A stretch of DNA of 64,000 bases from Puffinus mauretanicus (Eukaryota > Chordata > Aves > Procellariiformes > Procellariidae): positions 744,001 to 808,000 of the forward strand of contig JAJKFH010000374.1 in the NCBI GenBank assembly GCA_023333565.1, given 5' to 3'. A program made the translations under genes and the position numbers. A model generated the notes under the pieces. It did not search any database, had not been told where the DNA came from, and saw only the letters and a program-made list of their open reading frames with translations. Each line of letters starts with the position of its first letter. Position 1 is the stretch's first letter. Shown one piece after another: positions 22,341 through 33,480 of the stretch.

Positions 22341-24059
22341 CATTGAATTCTAATAGTTTCTGCTCGCAAAGTTTTCCCATAAAATCCAACAATACATTTC
22401 AGAATAAGAGAAAAAAGGAGAGACAAAGGAGAGAAACCAGCACTGCTGAATGTATATGGAGCCTGGACTACTTCATTTCTGTGTGTTGAAACTAATTTGT
22501 TGCATTATGTTTCTATCTCTTGCATGTCCACATTGCCACAAGGTCTTATTTTTACAAAACAGACCCATCATTCTTTCCCACAGGATGAAAACACGGTTAA
22601 ATACTTGCTGTAAAAAAACCATTATGTGATGTGCTAGCCAAATGATACACTAATACTCCGACGTAAGTGCTTTTTTGGCAACTACTCAAAGGAGCAAAAA
22701 TTACATCGTTTTCAACCCCAGTGATGATAAGATTACACAAAAGAAAGCAAAATATACAAAACGGGTTGATGATAAATATTGTACAATAAATGGAGAATAA
22801 GCCGGTTTTCTTGCTGTCACACCCTTTGCAGTTTTCTGCAATTTTTCCATCACTTGTGGCAGCCACACCAATTATTTCCATCATATTGGGTGTCCCCTGA
22901 AAAAAACCTGACAAAAATAAGGATTTGAAAGATTCCTTTTCAGGAACTTCCTCCACCAACTATTTCCTCCTTTTCAAATGGGGCTTTCAGAAAGGAAGTG
23001 GTGGCCAGCAGTAACATTCCCCACGGGAGGGACCCATCTTCCCTTCACATGTGGAGAAGCGAGAATATCCTCTTATGAGGCAGAGCAGGAAAAGAAATCA
23101 TCCTTTCATCGGCGGTGTATTCCGACCGGATAGGTGTCTGGTGCCGTGTCCATGATGGTACCTTCTGAGGAGTCATTTCCAATTGGCTTCAAGCCCCACA
23201 TTGCAGAAGGACAGTCAAGAGCCCATTGGCTTATCCTCTACCCTACTTATTTCAGTTGGAAACAAATCAAGACATTAACACACACAAAAAAAGCAACCCT
23301 TAATCTTCACTCAGATCCTCCACCGCAGCGGAAAGATTTTCTTACATCCTCAGTGAGGTGCTCAAATATTTCTCCTTGTTGCTAGCAGGCGCAGGGTTGG
23401 TGGAAATGTTTCTTGCAGCCTTTCACCTTTTTTTCCCAGTTTGCAAACCCAATTTCCTGCCTTCTGCGTCTTTCTTTGCGCCTTGTAAGAGCTTACTAGG
23501 TAGGTGGAAGGAACCATCCCAAACACCAAGGCTGCGCAGGAGCTGTTTGCTTCAAGTCTCTTTCTAGGTACATAAATAGCTGAGCTCTCTAGGTAATTTT
23601 TTAAACAGAGGGGAAAAATAAAGGAGCACAGTTAGGAGGAGGCATGGACTCAGTAGATGGTGGATGGGAAAGTCTGCAGCAAAGAAGCCATCGGTTCCCT
23701 TATTATTCTCATTCGATGCAGTGTGCTTATTCATAAACTCCGAATGTCCGGTGCCCAACAAGAGTGGCAGCTGGTGGACCAAGTAGCTGCTACGACTCCA
23801 GCACCACAGCATCTGATTGCACGCACCCCCAGAAAGCGTCCAAATCACTTGGGAGCCCTACGCACCCGCTGCTGTCCCATGCTGCATGGACACAGTCGTG
23901 CAGCCGCCACATGTGGCTGAGAGCTGGGGCTGCACGGGGGAGCCAGACGAAAAGCAGGCGTTCACCGGCAGCCCTGCAGCGATATCCCTTTTGCACAGAT
24001 GTTTGCAAGGGCAGACTCATGGGGGGGGCACAGAGAGGGGCACCAATCTGGAGGTGTGA
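22341..24059. other. non-coding DNA
   Basis: No gene or repeat recognised. Composition changes from AT-rich to GC-richer after about 23500. Confidence 0.4.
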
Positions 24060-24330
24060 TACCGTCATGCACGTTTGCAAACACCATTTAGTGGAAGTCA
24101 GATGCCTATTTATTGCTTTCAAAGGGAGACGAGATCGGCTGTTAGTGCTTGCAGGATCAAATGGGTAAATTAGAGGCAGAAAAGATCGCCATTCAGGCTA
24201 ATGGGATTTACACTCTCAAATCAAGTTACACGGATGCATTATAGGGAGTTCACATTGAGGGGAGCCAATTACCCCATTAGCGCTAATAGGAATTACACTA
24301 AGGCATCATGTGAGAAGACACATGCAGAAA
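24060..24330. promoter_or_regulatory. candidate conserved enhancer block
   Basis: Compact motif-dense text centred on a perfect 12-bp palindrome ATTAGCGCTAAT (24276-24287), two back-to-back TAAT cores. It is preceded by CCAATTACCCC and followed by AGGAATTACAC. Homeodomain cores recur at about 30-base spacing. The enhancer role is inferred. Confidence 0.5.
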
Positions 24331-24659
24331 GATCGCAGCTTTCCCTCACTTATTCAGGATTGTTTTGCTGAAACAAGGCAATAACTGATGGATCTCTCTT
24401 CCCTCAACATAGGCCAGGGTTTAGATGTTCAGTCTTGGCTTCATCCAGCCACTTCATTCATAAAGCTCGGAAGGACCTTCTTCCCAAAGAGCTGTTCGGA
24501 GGAGGGCTCAGCTCTTCTATACCCATTGCCTCCTCTTTTAATAGCGAACGAGGGCATAAACCCAGGTAGGCCTTCTGCTGCTAAGAAAGATGCAGCCAGG
24601 GATGTGCCGTTTATCTGCGGTTCCTTCTGACTCTCTGAAGTTGCATGCGGCTTTGTGTC
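24331..24659. other. non-coding spacer
   Basis: Nothing recognisable between two enhancer-like blocks. Confidence 0.35.
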
Positions 24660-25110
24660 TGGTTGCTGCTGTTTATCACCATCTCTTCATTGGCAAGTGC
24701 CCAGCGGACACATTTATTCCCTGTGCAGTGCACAGAGGCATCTTAAACAGATACCTGTAACCCTATTGACGGTTCTTTAATGAAGAAAAGGCAGCAAAAT
24801 TAAATGCGAGTGGCATATTACCACACTTGTTTTAAATTGATATTTAATTAAAAAGTTAATTATTAATTAAGTTTATCAATTGCACATCAGTTGTTCAATA
24901 GAAAAGGGCTCATTCATTTAATTATCTGCGTGCAACCGATAGTATATGCTTTTTAGCCAGGCAAGGTTATCTCTGCATCTGTTCTAATTTAGATCAGTTT
25001 AGCTTCTAATCTATCGAGAGTGCTTCCTTTTGCGAGCTTTTGATTTGATCTATAAATGTTTACTCACAGAACTGTTAGGTATTAGAAGCTGATCACATAA
25101 AGGGAAGAGC
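24660..25110. promoter_or_regulatory. candidate conserved enhancer block with AT palindrome
   Basis: The densest block by eye. It holds CTGTGCAGTGCACAG (24721-24735, inverted repeat), then AATTGATA (24835-24842) and its exact inverse TATCAATT (24874-24881) flanking several TTAATTA cores, giving an imperfect hairpin 24835-24881. TTATCT (24967-24972) and CATCTG (24976-24981) form a GATA/E-box pair with only 3 bases between them, closer than the canonical composite. No coding frame. Confidence 0.55.
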
Positions 25111-28100
25111 TGCTCTGAGTTGCATTACGCTCACCAAAGGGCTCCGGTGGTGCTTTCTTGCAAAGAGCTTCTCGGGGTTTTCTTTAACAACGCGTCTGCC
25201 GTAAAAGTTTCAAAAAAGATAAACATCCACCCCGAAAGTATGTTAATAGCCCAAACAATGGGGAATCTTCAAAGAGCAAGAGAGGCCTGAGAGCAGAATA
25301 CAGCGACAGACGCCACCACCGCCGGGCGACCCTCCTCGCTGCTTTTGCTGCGGAGAGGACCACAGGGCATGGGCCGTGGCGAGGGCTGGGGGCAGCCCTG
25401 CTGCACAGAGATGCCAGCTCTGGCCCAGGGTGCTGGGGAAACACCGGTGTTCCTAAGGGCCCCCATGATCAAAGAATCAGCCTAGGGCTCCTGCTCTCCT
25501 TTCTCCCCAAAATGATCCCTAGGTGCAAATCAACAGCTATTTATAGAGGATTTTTGGATGCCACATAGTAAACCATGCAATAAACTCCTCCAGTACTTGG
25601 ATAGTATAACAGAGAGAAATACCCTGTGGAGGCTGACTCCAATAGTGTATTCCAATAAATTATCTTGTATTTATTTTAACTGCAAATCACGGTCTTGTTC
25701 AGTTTCTATTAAAAGTAGCATTCAGTGCATATATTTAAAATACTAAAGGGTGCTGGCACATCAGCACATTATTGGGGACCAGACCTGCCTGGTGCTGAGG
25801 ATGCTGAACACCAGTAAAGTTAATAAGAAACTGAGGGTACCCAGACCTTGGAGCATTGTAGGAGGCTATAGATAGGCACTGTGTAACTAATTAGAAACAG
25901 CCACCTACTCAACCTTTGGGGCTTCAGCCACAAAATGGGCTGCAGCACTTGCATGTCCCCAAATAGTTCTCATATCCATTGCACGATAGATGCCTTTTCA
26001 CAGGCAACCACCACGACACAGTCCCTGCCCCCCCAGGAGTCTAACACAAATCACGAACACGAGACAAAAAATGCAGCAGGCCACAGAGGGTAAGACGAGG
26101 AAAAGGTGAGAGAAAAAGATGCTACAAACCAGAGGGCTGATGGACTGCCTTGAGGGGGCAATGTTGAAACAGATGTGGCTTTTCAGAGCTTAGTTAATCA
26201 AGAAAAGGAAATGTATCACAACAAGTAAATAGCTACGCCACAGAGGTTCATATAATTCAGGTGAATACCCAGAGTCTGCAGCTTGTATTTGATCTGAAGA
26301 CAACAAGCCCAGGGCTGTCTCCCATCTCCTGAATGAAAAGCACTAAGGGGAGAGGGCTTTTAAAAGGAAGGTAATTTACAATGCAATATTGCCGGCGGTG
26401 GTGTTGGTGTTGTGTTTTTACAACTGGAAAGAGGATAAAAGAAATCTCCATGAATAGTAACTGTATGTTTATAGATGGGTGCCTCTTTGCCAACTCTGCA
26501 TGCAACGTGCATTCATCTTCAGCAGATATTCAAGTGGCAGGACTTTTTCAAGCAACAATGTTTATAGAAAATGACTATTTTGAAGCTTTACACACTAGAA
26601 TTTGAGGAAACTTGAAATTTACATTTACAAACATCATCAGTCACCCTATCTGATAAATCAGAACAGAGGAATCTGGCTTAACTACTATAGATGGGCAGCA
26701 AACAGCAGTTGGTTTCTCCAGAGATTTGCTAACACCAGTTAAAATGAGAAATTTATCATGCATCTGCTCGGAGATACTCTGAAAGAAGCCAAACATATCA
26801 AAGTACTGATTTGTGAGGAATTATTTCTACCAGTCCTCTTTCTTGACTAGAGGACAAAAGTGGAAAGTTTCCTTTCTGTTGTATCATCACCCTATTCAAT
26901 GTAGCATCGAGCCATGGGATACTCCTTTCCTTCAGTGACAGGACTAAAGTGAAGATAAAGAAGAACTTCCACATGGACATAAGTTATCAATGAAAATGCC
27001 ATATAAGCAAGCAGCTCTCAGAGATGGGGAACAAATAAAGCCAGTTTGTTTCTTCTTTAAGGTACCACTGCACAATGAGATGGTTGATAAAGTGAGAGTT
27101 TTGACTGGAGCTTTTCCACAGCTGGGGGACATCAGAAAGCCCTTTGCCTCCCCTTGACCCAGCCTCTGCTTAGGATCCTCTGCAGTATGATAAGGAGTGA
27201 ATTAACACTGCAACCTTTTCCTAATAGGGGTGCTAATTTAGTCTGTCATCCCCATTCAACCAACTATTCTCACATAGAGAAGAATTTCATATCTCTAAGC
27301 TCTTTAGGCTTTGTGGCCAAGTGAGGTTGAAAAAGTTATCTGGGGAGGGATTCAGAGATGCTGGCCTGATGTAGGACCTCACACCACTTGTCTTTGAATT
27401 CTTGGGTTGAAAAAACCACCTTGGATAATTTAAACAATTTCTGCATGTATTGAGCAGTAGGGCTTTTAGGATGAGACTATTTCTTTATAAGTTACAAGAA
27501 AGGAATCAACCCCTTCCTTCCATCCCCAGCAGATGCAGAAATTAATTTAAAAGAACTGGGTTCCTCTAAATTTATGGCCCAAGAGGGTCAACACTTGCCT
27601 CTCTGAGTGTTAACTCTGGGTTTCTGCCCCAAAGGGTGAACCTCTCCAGCTGTCAGCAAGCAGTAAGCAAGCCATCAATCAAGAAAGGACCAGGCCTTCA
27701 CGCAACACTTTGATTAAACCTTTGGTTTCAAAGCTGAATCTTCTGTGCCCTTCTGTAGTCCCGGGCTCCACTGGCAAACGAACGCAGAAATGCCGCTGGG
27801 GAAAGCATGTTTGTGTGAGATTTCCAACACAATTTTGCAGACTCAGATGTTAGGCAGTTTAGATAAGGGGATGATTAGAGGTCTAAGCCTAAGGTTTGAA
27901 ATACCCAGACTTCCTGGAACCACTGGTGCAAATCCCAGCAGGGCTGACTCAGCCCTCCAACCTCCTGATGAAGATAAAGTGAGCTCCATGCAGAAGTGTG
28001 ACTTGTGAGTCTCCAGTGGCCAAGACCCCACTGGAGTGGAGATAACGATGGTGGTGCCTACAGCATAGAAGGGGATTCGTTATGTGGCGGAGGTGTAGCA

Positions 28101-28384
28101 CCCTGAGTCTGTGACACCACGGTCCTGCCGGTGCTCTCACTCCTGGGCTCCACCAGAAGTGATTTATGGATCCTAAACTTTTCTAGAGTTTTGCTCCTGC
28201 ATGTCTTAGTGTGCGTGTCCAGAGACTTGCAGTGCTTCTGGCAAAACTATGGCCCCCTCTTATCTTTCTGTTGCGCTACACATTGACCTCTTCAGAAGAG
28301 CGTGTATCGGTATGGTTTGTGACTGACTCAGAGAAAAGTCCTGCAGAAGCATATTACGTTGCTTTTCTATCAAGCAGTGCTGTG
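25111..28384. other. non-coding DNA
   Basis: No gene recognised. A possible further MIR-like scrap lies near 25905-25945 (TTTGGGGCTTCAG then ACAAAATGGG), but it is too short to call firmly. The rest is unique by eye. Confidence 0.4.
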
Positions 28385-28860
28385 ATCCAATTGTTTTTAT
28401 TTTAGAAAATAAACCAAACTCCCAAATCTATGGTATGCTCTTCATACTAACATTTAGTTTGCCAAGCACAACTACCCAAAAGTTAATAAACAAGCTGAAC
28501 TAATCAATTTAGCCTTTCTTTTCCTTTCTGCTATTGGACAATTAGCCAACATGACACAAAATTCTAGCATGCGTTTCCTCTTTTAAGTTATTAATAATAT
28601 TCTCCTTTAATAATTCACAGAGTACTTGCAATTTATTCTTTTGTGCTGTGTTCTGAAAATTAAGTCATCTGATCAGGGCTCCTCAGAAAAAAGATAAAGA
28701 AAACCACACAACTTCTGTAACCATCAAACACAGCATTGATGACTGATTTCACAACTAAGTGTATGATTTGAAATGCACTTTAGGAAAGTTTTGAAACAGC
28801 AGAGCTAATTAAACCTTTGCTTTCCAGTAGCATTCACCTCATTACAGCTCAGACATTCAC
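28385..28860. promoter_or_regulatory. AT-rich candidate conserved block
   Basis: AT-rich, non-repetitive text with many TAAT cores, including AACTAATCAATTTAG near 28498, GACAATTAGCC near 28537 and TTATTAATAATATT near 28588. No open frame. A regulatory role is inferred from composition. Confidence 0.4.
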
Positions 28861-29794
28861 AGGGCAGCAAATCTGCACAGGACACACATACTTGAATATT
28901 CTCAAGTGAAATTCCACAAATGGACATTAACACAGAACCAGTCCCACACTTTGTCATTCCTCATTCCATACCAAGACCAACAGATTGATCAAACTGACCA
29001 AATGGGGTAGCAGATACTCAGTTCTATTACTCAGTCCAACATAAAAACAGTAGTAAGAAAATTGTAACTCATCCTCTCTCTGGCTCCTGTTTGCACTGTG
29101 GCCAACTGGATGATGACCCATCAGCACCTTCACCAGCAAAATGCTCTCCAGCAGAGGCAGGAGATGCTGTGCTCATTCATGGTTCTTTGAGCCAAAAGAA
29201 GCATCTCCAAACTGCCATCCACCAAATGCATACGAGTAAATTAAAAACAAACAGGTAACTTCAAGAAGGGTGGAAATAAGGATCCTGGTTTTCCTGTACT
29301 TCGTGTTCCCACGGTTGAAGTATCCTCTGTCTTAAAAGGTACAACTCTCACATACATGCTGTGATGGAAACTTCTCCAACGGCTGCAGCCACAATGGCTG
29401 CAAGAAAGCATCTATGCTTCTTTTCCTCTCTCTCAGGTTTTTTGAAGACTAGTAATACTGCTTCTGCACATGCAGAACCTTTTCTTTCAGTTGAAATAAT
29501 GGTTTGGTTGCCTCTCCTCCACCTGGCTTTTTATTTTCACAAAACAAAACAAAACAAAACAGCTTTGAGACCTCTACCCTCCTGCCACCTTTCACTGAAC
29601 CTTGCAAATAGGCTCCAATGTTATTGGGGGAAGGAGCGAGAACCATTTCTTTTAAGCTGAGGCTAAAAATGGCTCTAGAAGCCATGCACGCACACAAAAA
29701 AACCTAAATAACTTAGTGGAATCCTTGGCTTTTCAAATAAAAGTGCCCACCTTCTGGTTTTTAATACCATGCAGCCAGCATTTCACTCTGCTTT
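28861..29794. other. non-coding DNA
   Basis: No gene recognised. A clean (AAAAC)4 run lies at about 29541-29561. Confidence 0.4.
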
Positions 29795-29893
29795 GGTCTG
29801 ACTTAAATTGTAACTCCCTCGGGGCAGCGTCTTTGCCTTTCTATTTGCTTTTAAAATGCCTTGCGTGCCCAGCAGCTCAAAGTATAAAATAAT
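29795..29893 (+). repeat. L2/MIR-type ancient 3' tail relic
   Basis: AAATTGTAACTCCCTCGGGG, CAGCGTCTTTGCC, TTTGCTTTTAAAATGCC and then AAAGTATAAAATAAT follow the order of the ancient amniote LINE/SINE tail (ATTGTAAACTCCTTGGGGCAGGGACTGTC through a final AAATAATAAT). The copy is diverged. The family is recognised by pattern only. Confidence 0.55.
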
Positions 29894-31049
29894 CTCTAGA
29901 GCTGCATGGAGAAAAGTCTCCGCGAAGACACGCCTGAATTTTGTAATGAAATTGTCTCCGTGTTGAGATGTCCTGGTGCACAAAAATTTCCTCGACAGGG
30001 TTTCACTAGCACAAATACTTGCTTTTTGTCTTTTCATGTTTGAATACACATGGAGACTGCATCTGAGCTTGGGTAAGCATTCACATCAGAAGCAGCTTTG
30101 TAAGTGAAACTCCCGCTCAGAGAACAGAAAGAGTGATTTTTCTTGACCCATCCCAATTCGGCAATAAAATTCAAGTGTGGCAAACCAGACCATCCAGGCT
30201 TTTATTTTTCCTTTCTTTCTTTCTTTTCTCCATCCCTCACCCCTCCCTTTTTTTCAAAGTAACAAACATTTTGTTGAATTGTTCTAAATAATGACAACAT
30301 TTGAAACCACTTCAGTCTGTTTAAGATCTCAGGGGGAAAATTTGGTGAATAAATGACTCGGGATAAATCAAATCATTCTGTTCTAATAACTGTGTCTCTC
30401 ACTCTCCTTATCTCAATTGCTGTCCCTACTTCTGTGTACTCCCGCGCCTCCCCAGCCAACTCCTGGGCATCACCCCTTGCTCTGAAGCCACTCTCTCCGC
30501 TCTTGTCTCCAGCTCTGCGATGCTCTCCATCCCACCTCCTCTCGTCAAGCTGTCAGGCTTCTTCTGTCTCATCTTCTATTGCAGCTCTTTTCTCCATGCA
30601 GTCCCCAACCTCCGTCCACCAGCCCCACACACCCTGCTGCCAGGCGTCTCCTCTCATCACCCTGTCCATCAAGTCCACTGCTTGTTGCACAGCTCTCTCC
30701 AGTGAGGAGCCCTGGCTCCTCTTCTGCCCCAAAAACAACTTCTCACACAGGCATGACCATCTAGACCAGACACCGGTACCCCTCTACTCCTCATTGCAAA
30801 ACTAAGCTAACATCCTCCACTTCTCCCTCCTTTCCCCCTGCACCTCCATACCCTTCCCATGCTGTCATTCTCCACCATTTGACGCAGTAGCTGTAAGTCT
30901 TACAGCAGTCCTTTTTGATGGCCTTTGGGTACGGTTTGCACGGGAAATGCTACGCGGCACCGCGCTGCCTCTGTGCACCCGTGCCGGGGGTGTGCGGCGA
31001 AGTCTGAGGAGTCGGGAGAGGTCAACCGTTGGCTTGACCTCCTAAGCCC
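29894..31049. other. non-coding DNA
   Basis: No gene recognised. A short (CTTT)n run lies at 30211-30229. The 30280-30420 part is AT-rich. The 30430-30880 part is pyrimidine-rich and gives an open frame of 150 codons rich in Ser, Pro and Leu with no domain. Confidence 0.4.
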
Positions 31050-31540
31050 ATCTGCCTTCATGCAAGCGAAGAGACATGTTCTAAACATGTATTATCTTTT
31101 CAGGACATTTGTTTCGGGAGCAAGTTGCGTTAAGCAAAGGTACGTCAATTGATAATAAACCTGCTCCACACTGTCATTTGTGGGTGATTTGAAGAAAACC
31201 AGACCATGTAATCAGGTCTAAGGGGTCCCTAATACCAGAGACGCTGGTGCTGTCAGCTATAGAAAATAATTAGAACGTTATCCCTGTGGCAAGGAGAATG
31301 TAAATACATCTAAAATACGACATAATGACATTCTCCTCTGTAAGCCAGGGGATCTGCTTCAAATAAAAGGGCCATTAACACAACAATTAAAGCCGAGGGG
31401 GCCGGTGAAGTAGGGAGCCGGCCTGGTGCAGGGCGAGGCGAGCGAGCGCCCGGCGTAAATCTTACGCCATCCCAGCCAGGAATGTGACTATTAGCCCTCT
31501 CATGACCCGAGGGCTTCCCAATAATGCATCTGCTCTCTGT
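31050..31540. promoter_or_regulatory. candidate conserved enhancer block
   Basis: Complex non-repetitive text with a p53/p63-type element at its left end (listed separately), CAATTGATAATAAA near 31147, GAAAATAATTAGAACG near 31262 and ACAACAATTAAAGCC near 31380. It merges into a GC- and CpG-richer shoulder after 31390. The enhancer role is inferred. Confidence 0.5.
31072..31092. promoter_or_regulatory. p53/p63-family response element candidate
   Basis: Half-site AGACATGTTC (31072-31081), a 1-base spacer, and half-site AAACATGTAT (31083-31092). Against the RRRCWWGYYY consensus the first is 10/10 and the second 9/10. Both cores are CATG, the form strongly favoured by p53 and p63. It lies inside an enhancer-like block. 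Binding is inferred from sequence. Confidence 0.5.
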
Positions 31541-33299
31541 CAGGGCCAGGATTTCGTAACGTCCTCCAGCTCGAGCCAAGGGCCAACTCCACGGTGCGGC
31601 GCCAAAGAGGGAGTCGGCGGGAGCAGGGTGGCTCCATGCTGGACGTTGGCCCCTGTTCAGCAAAGCACTTAACCGCACGCCGTAGGGACGCGTCTCCTCC
31701 CAGGGCTGTTTGGGCGCTCGGAGGTGAGCAATGGGTGGGCTTTGCTGAATTGGTGCTGTTCAGGCTCTCCTGGCGCAGAGCTGGACCCATTGTCATCTTC
31801 AGCACTTCTTCTCTCTGTCTCCCTTGGGGGGGGATGCACCCCCCGGAGCGGGCTGTCCCGAGATGCTCCGGGAACATCCTTGTTGTGAAAGTCCAGCTCA
31901 GGGAACCTGCAGGAACCAAGGCATGGAGAGCACCGCAGAAATTTAGGCACAATTCAAAGGAAATAATGTCACTGCTTTCACTGTCCAGGCAGCAAATGCT
32001 CTGAACGTGCTCCAGGCAACATGGAGATAGTATTTTCTATAAGCTCTATAGCAAACTTACAGAAACGATGGAGAGGACAACAGTTCCCACCTTTCATTCA
32101 GTCTGAAGCAGGTGATGATAAAAGTCCCAAACACATCAGGAACTTTGATTCCAGGCAAAATGTATCCAGCAGACCCCTGCAGGTTCTTGGCAAAAGAAAA
32201 ATATCACTGAGCTGGCAAAATCAGCTTCCATAATAACATCAGGCTCAGACATAAGTTTTCTTAAAGCTGACAAGTTAGGTCACAAATGCAGATTTTATTT
32301 GTTTCCTTGCAGAGAAGATAAAGGCCTCATCAGGCTCAAAAGTCTTTTTTTTTTTTTTTTGGTGACTTTTTGTGGTAAATGTAAAATTTTATATGTCCGG
32401 TGGAAATTTGTGAATGCCAGAAAACAAGAAATGATACTGACCTGCCTGGTTGAGTCGTGCAGGAAGAGAACAGTACCAAATCCAGCTCTTTGGGAACATC
32501 TGTCAAAAGTCAGGTTTATTACATCAGTCTTCTTTTTCAGTTCTACTAACCCTTCTAAGAGAATGACATAGCAGGGACTTCAAAACAAAACCAAAAAAAA
32601 TCCTCCAGATTTTACTTTTAAGCCCCAATGTTTCAAAATCCAAAGGTAACATGCTTCCCATGTCCTGCTTTGGGCGTATGAACATTAACACCCCCTCTCC
32701 CCAAAAATTAATAAATTTAAATAGTTGTAGGACATATAGAAACTTGTGGAGCTATTTAAGGATGACCTTCAATTTTTTAAAGACGACAACACATATCCTC
32801 TCAACCTTTATGAGTAAGGAAGATCTGAAAATAACAACTACAGAAGTCATACCATGATTCTCTTACGAAATCATACCCTACACTGAGAAAACTATTAAAA
32901 AGCCACACAGAGAAAATTTCTCCCTACACTGCATTAATGACTTCCATAAAAGGAGCACTTGTTTAAGAACTGAGGAGCTGAATAACTCGAGGTACACTAA
33001 CTGAAAACCAGGATTTGACATCCAGAAACACTTGCATCTCATGAAACAAGGCTGGGCTCTGGTTGCCAAGAAGTTCAGAAAATCAGACCCAATTTCAGGG
33101 GAAAGATAAAATGTCTCCTGCACAGTCTGGGCTGTATGGGCACGCAGTCCGTCCCCTAACTGATGGATGCAGGGTCAACAGCCTCCAGAGGATGGACACC
33201 TGGGCTAAGAGAGAATTATATATGTCAAGGTACAGCACACATCACAGTAGTATCTTGAGACGGAAAAAATTATGTAAGCAAAAAAGTAGCTGCATGTCC
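31541..33299. other. non-coding DNA
   Basis: No gene recognised. A G-run/C-run hairpin lies at about 31825-31846, and a T-run of about 18 bases near 32346. Frames at 31500-32004 follow GC-rich composition. Confidence 0.4.
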
Positions 33300-33480
33300 A
33301 ATATGGAATAATCTTTGAAGATTCTCATTACAAGTAAACACAAGGATAATAACTAATGGATAAGCTAATTAGTCATGCAAATCTGATGGATTTTCACTGC
33401 CTCCTTCCAGCCACTTACTTCTTTAGAAGACATTTCATTTTCTGAGTAGTGCACAGTTCAGCATCCAATTCATATTAGCT
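33300..33480. promoter_or_regulatory. candidate homeodomain/POU composite element
   Basis: A perfect homeodomain palindrome CTAATTAG (33365-33372) lies 2 bases from a perfect octamer ATGCAAAT (33375-33382), in AT-rich non-repetitive text. This arrangement is typical of POU-homeodomain enhancers. The function is inferred. Confidence 0.45.

Noticed and set aside
25905..25945. Second MIR-like scrap
   Set aside because: Only about 25 matching bases with a gap; cannot be separated from chance.
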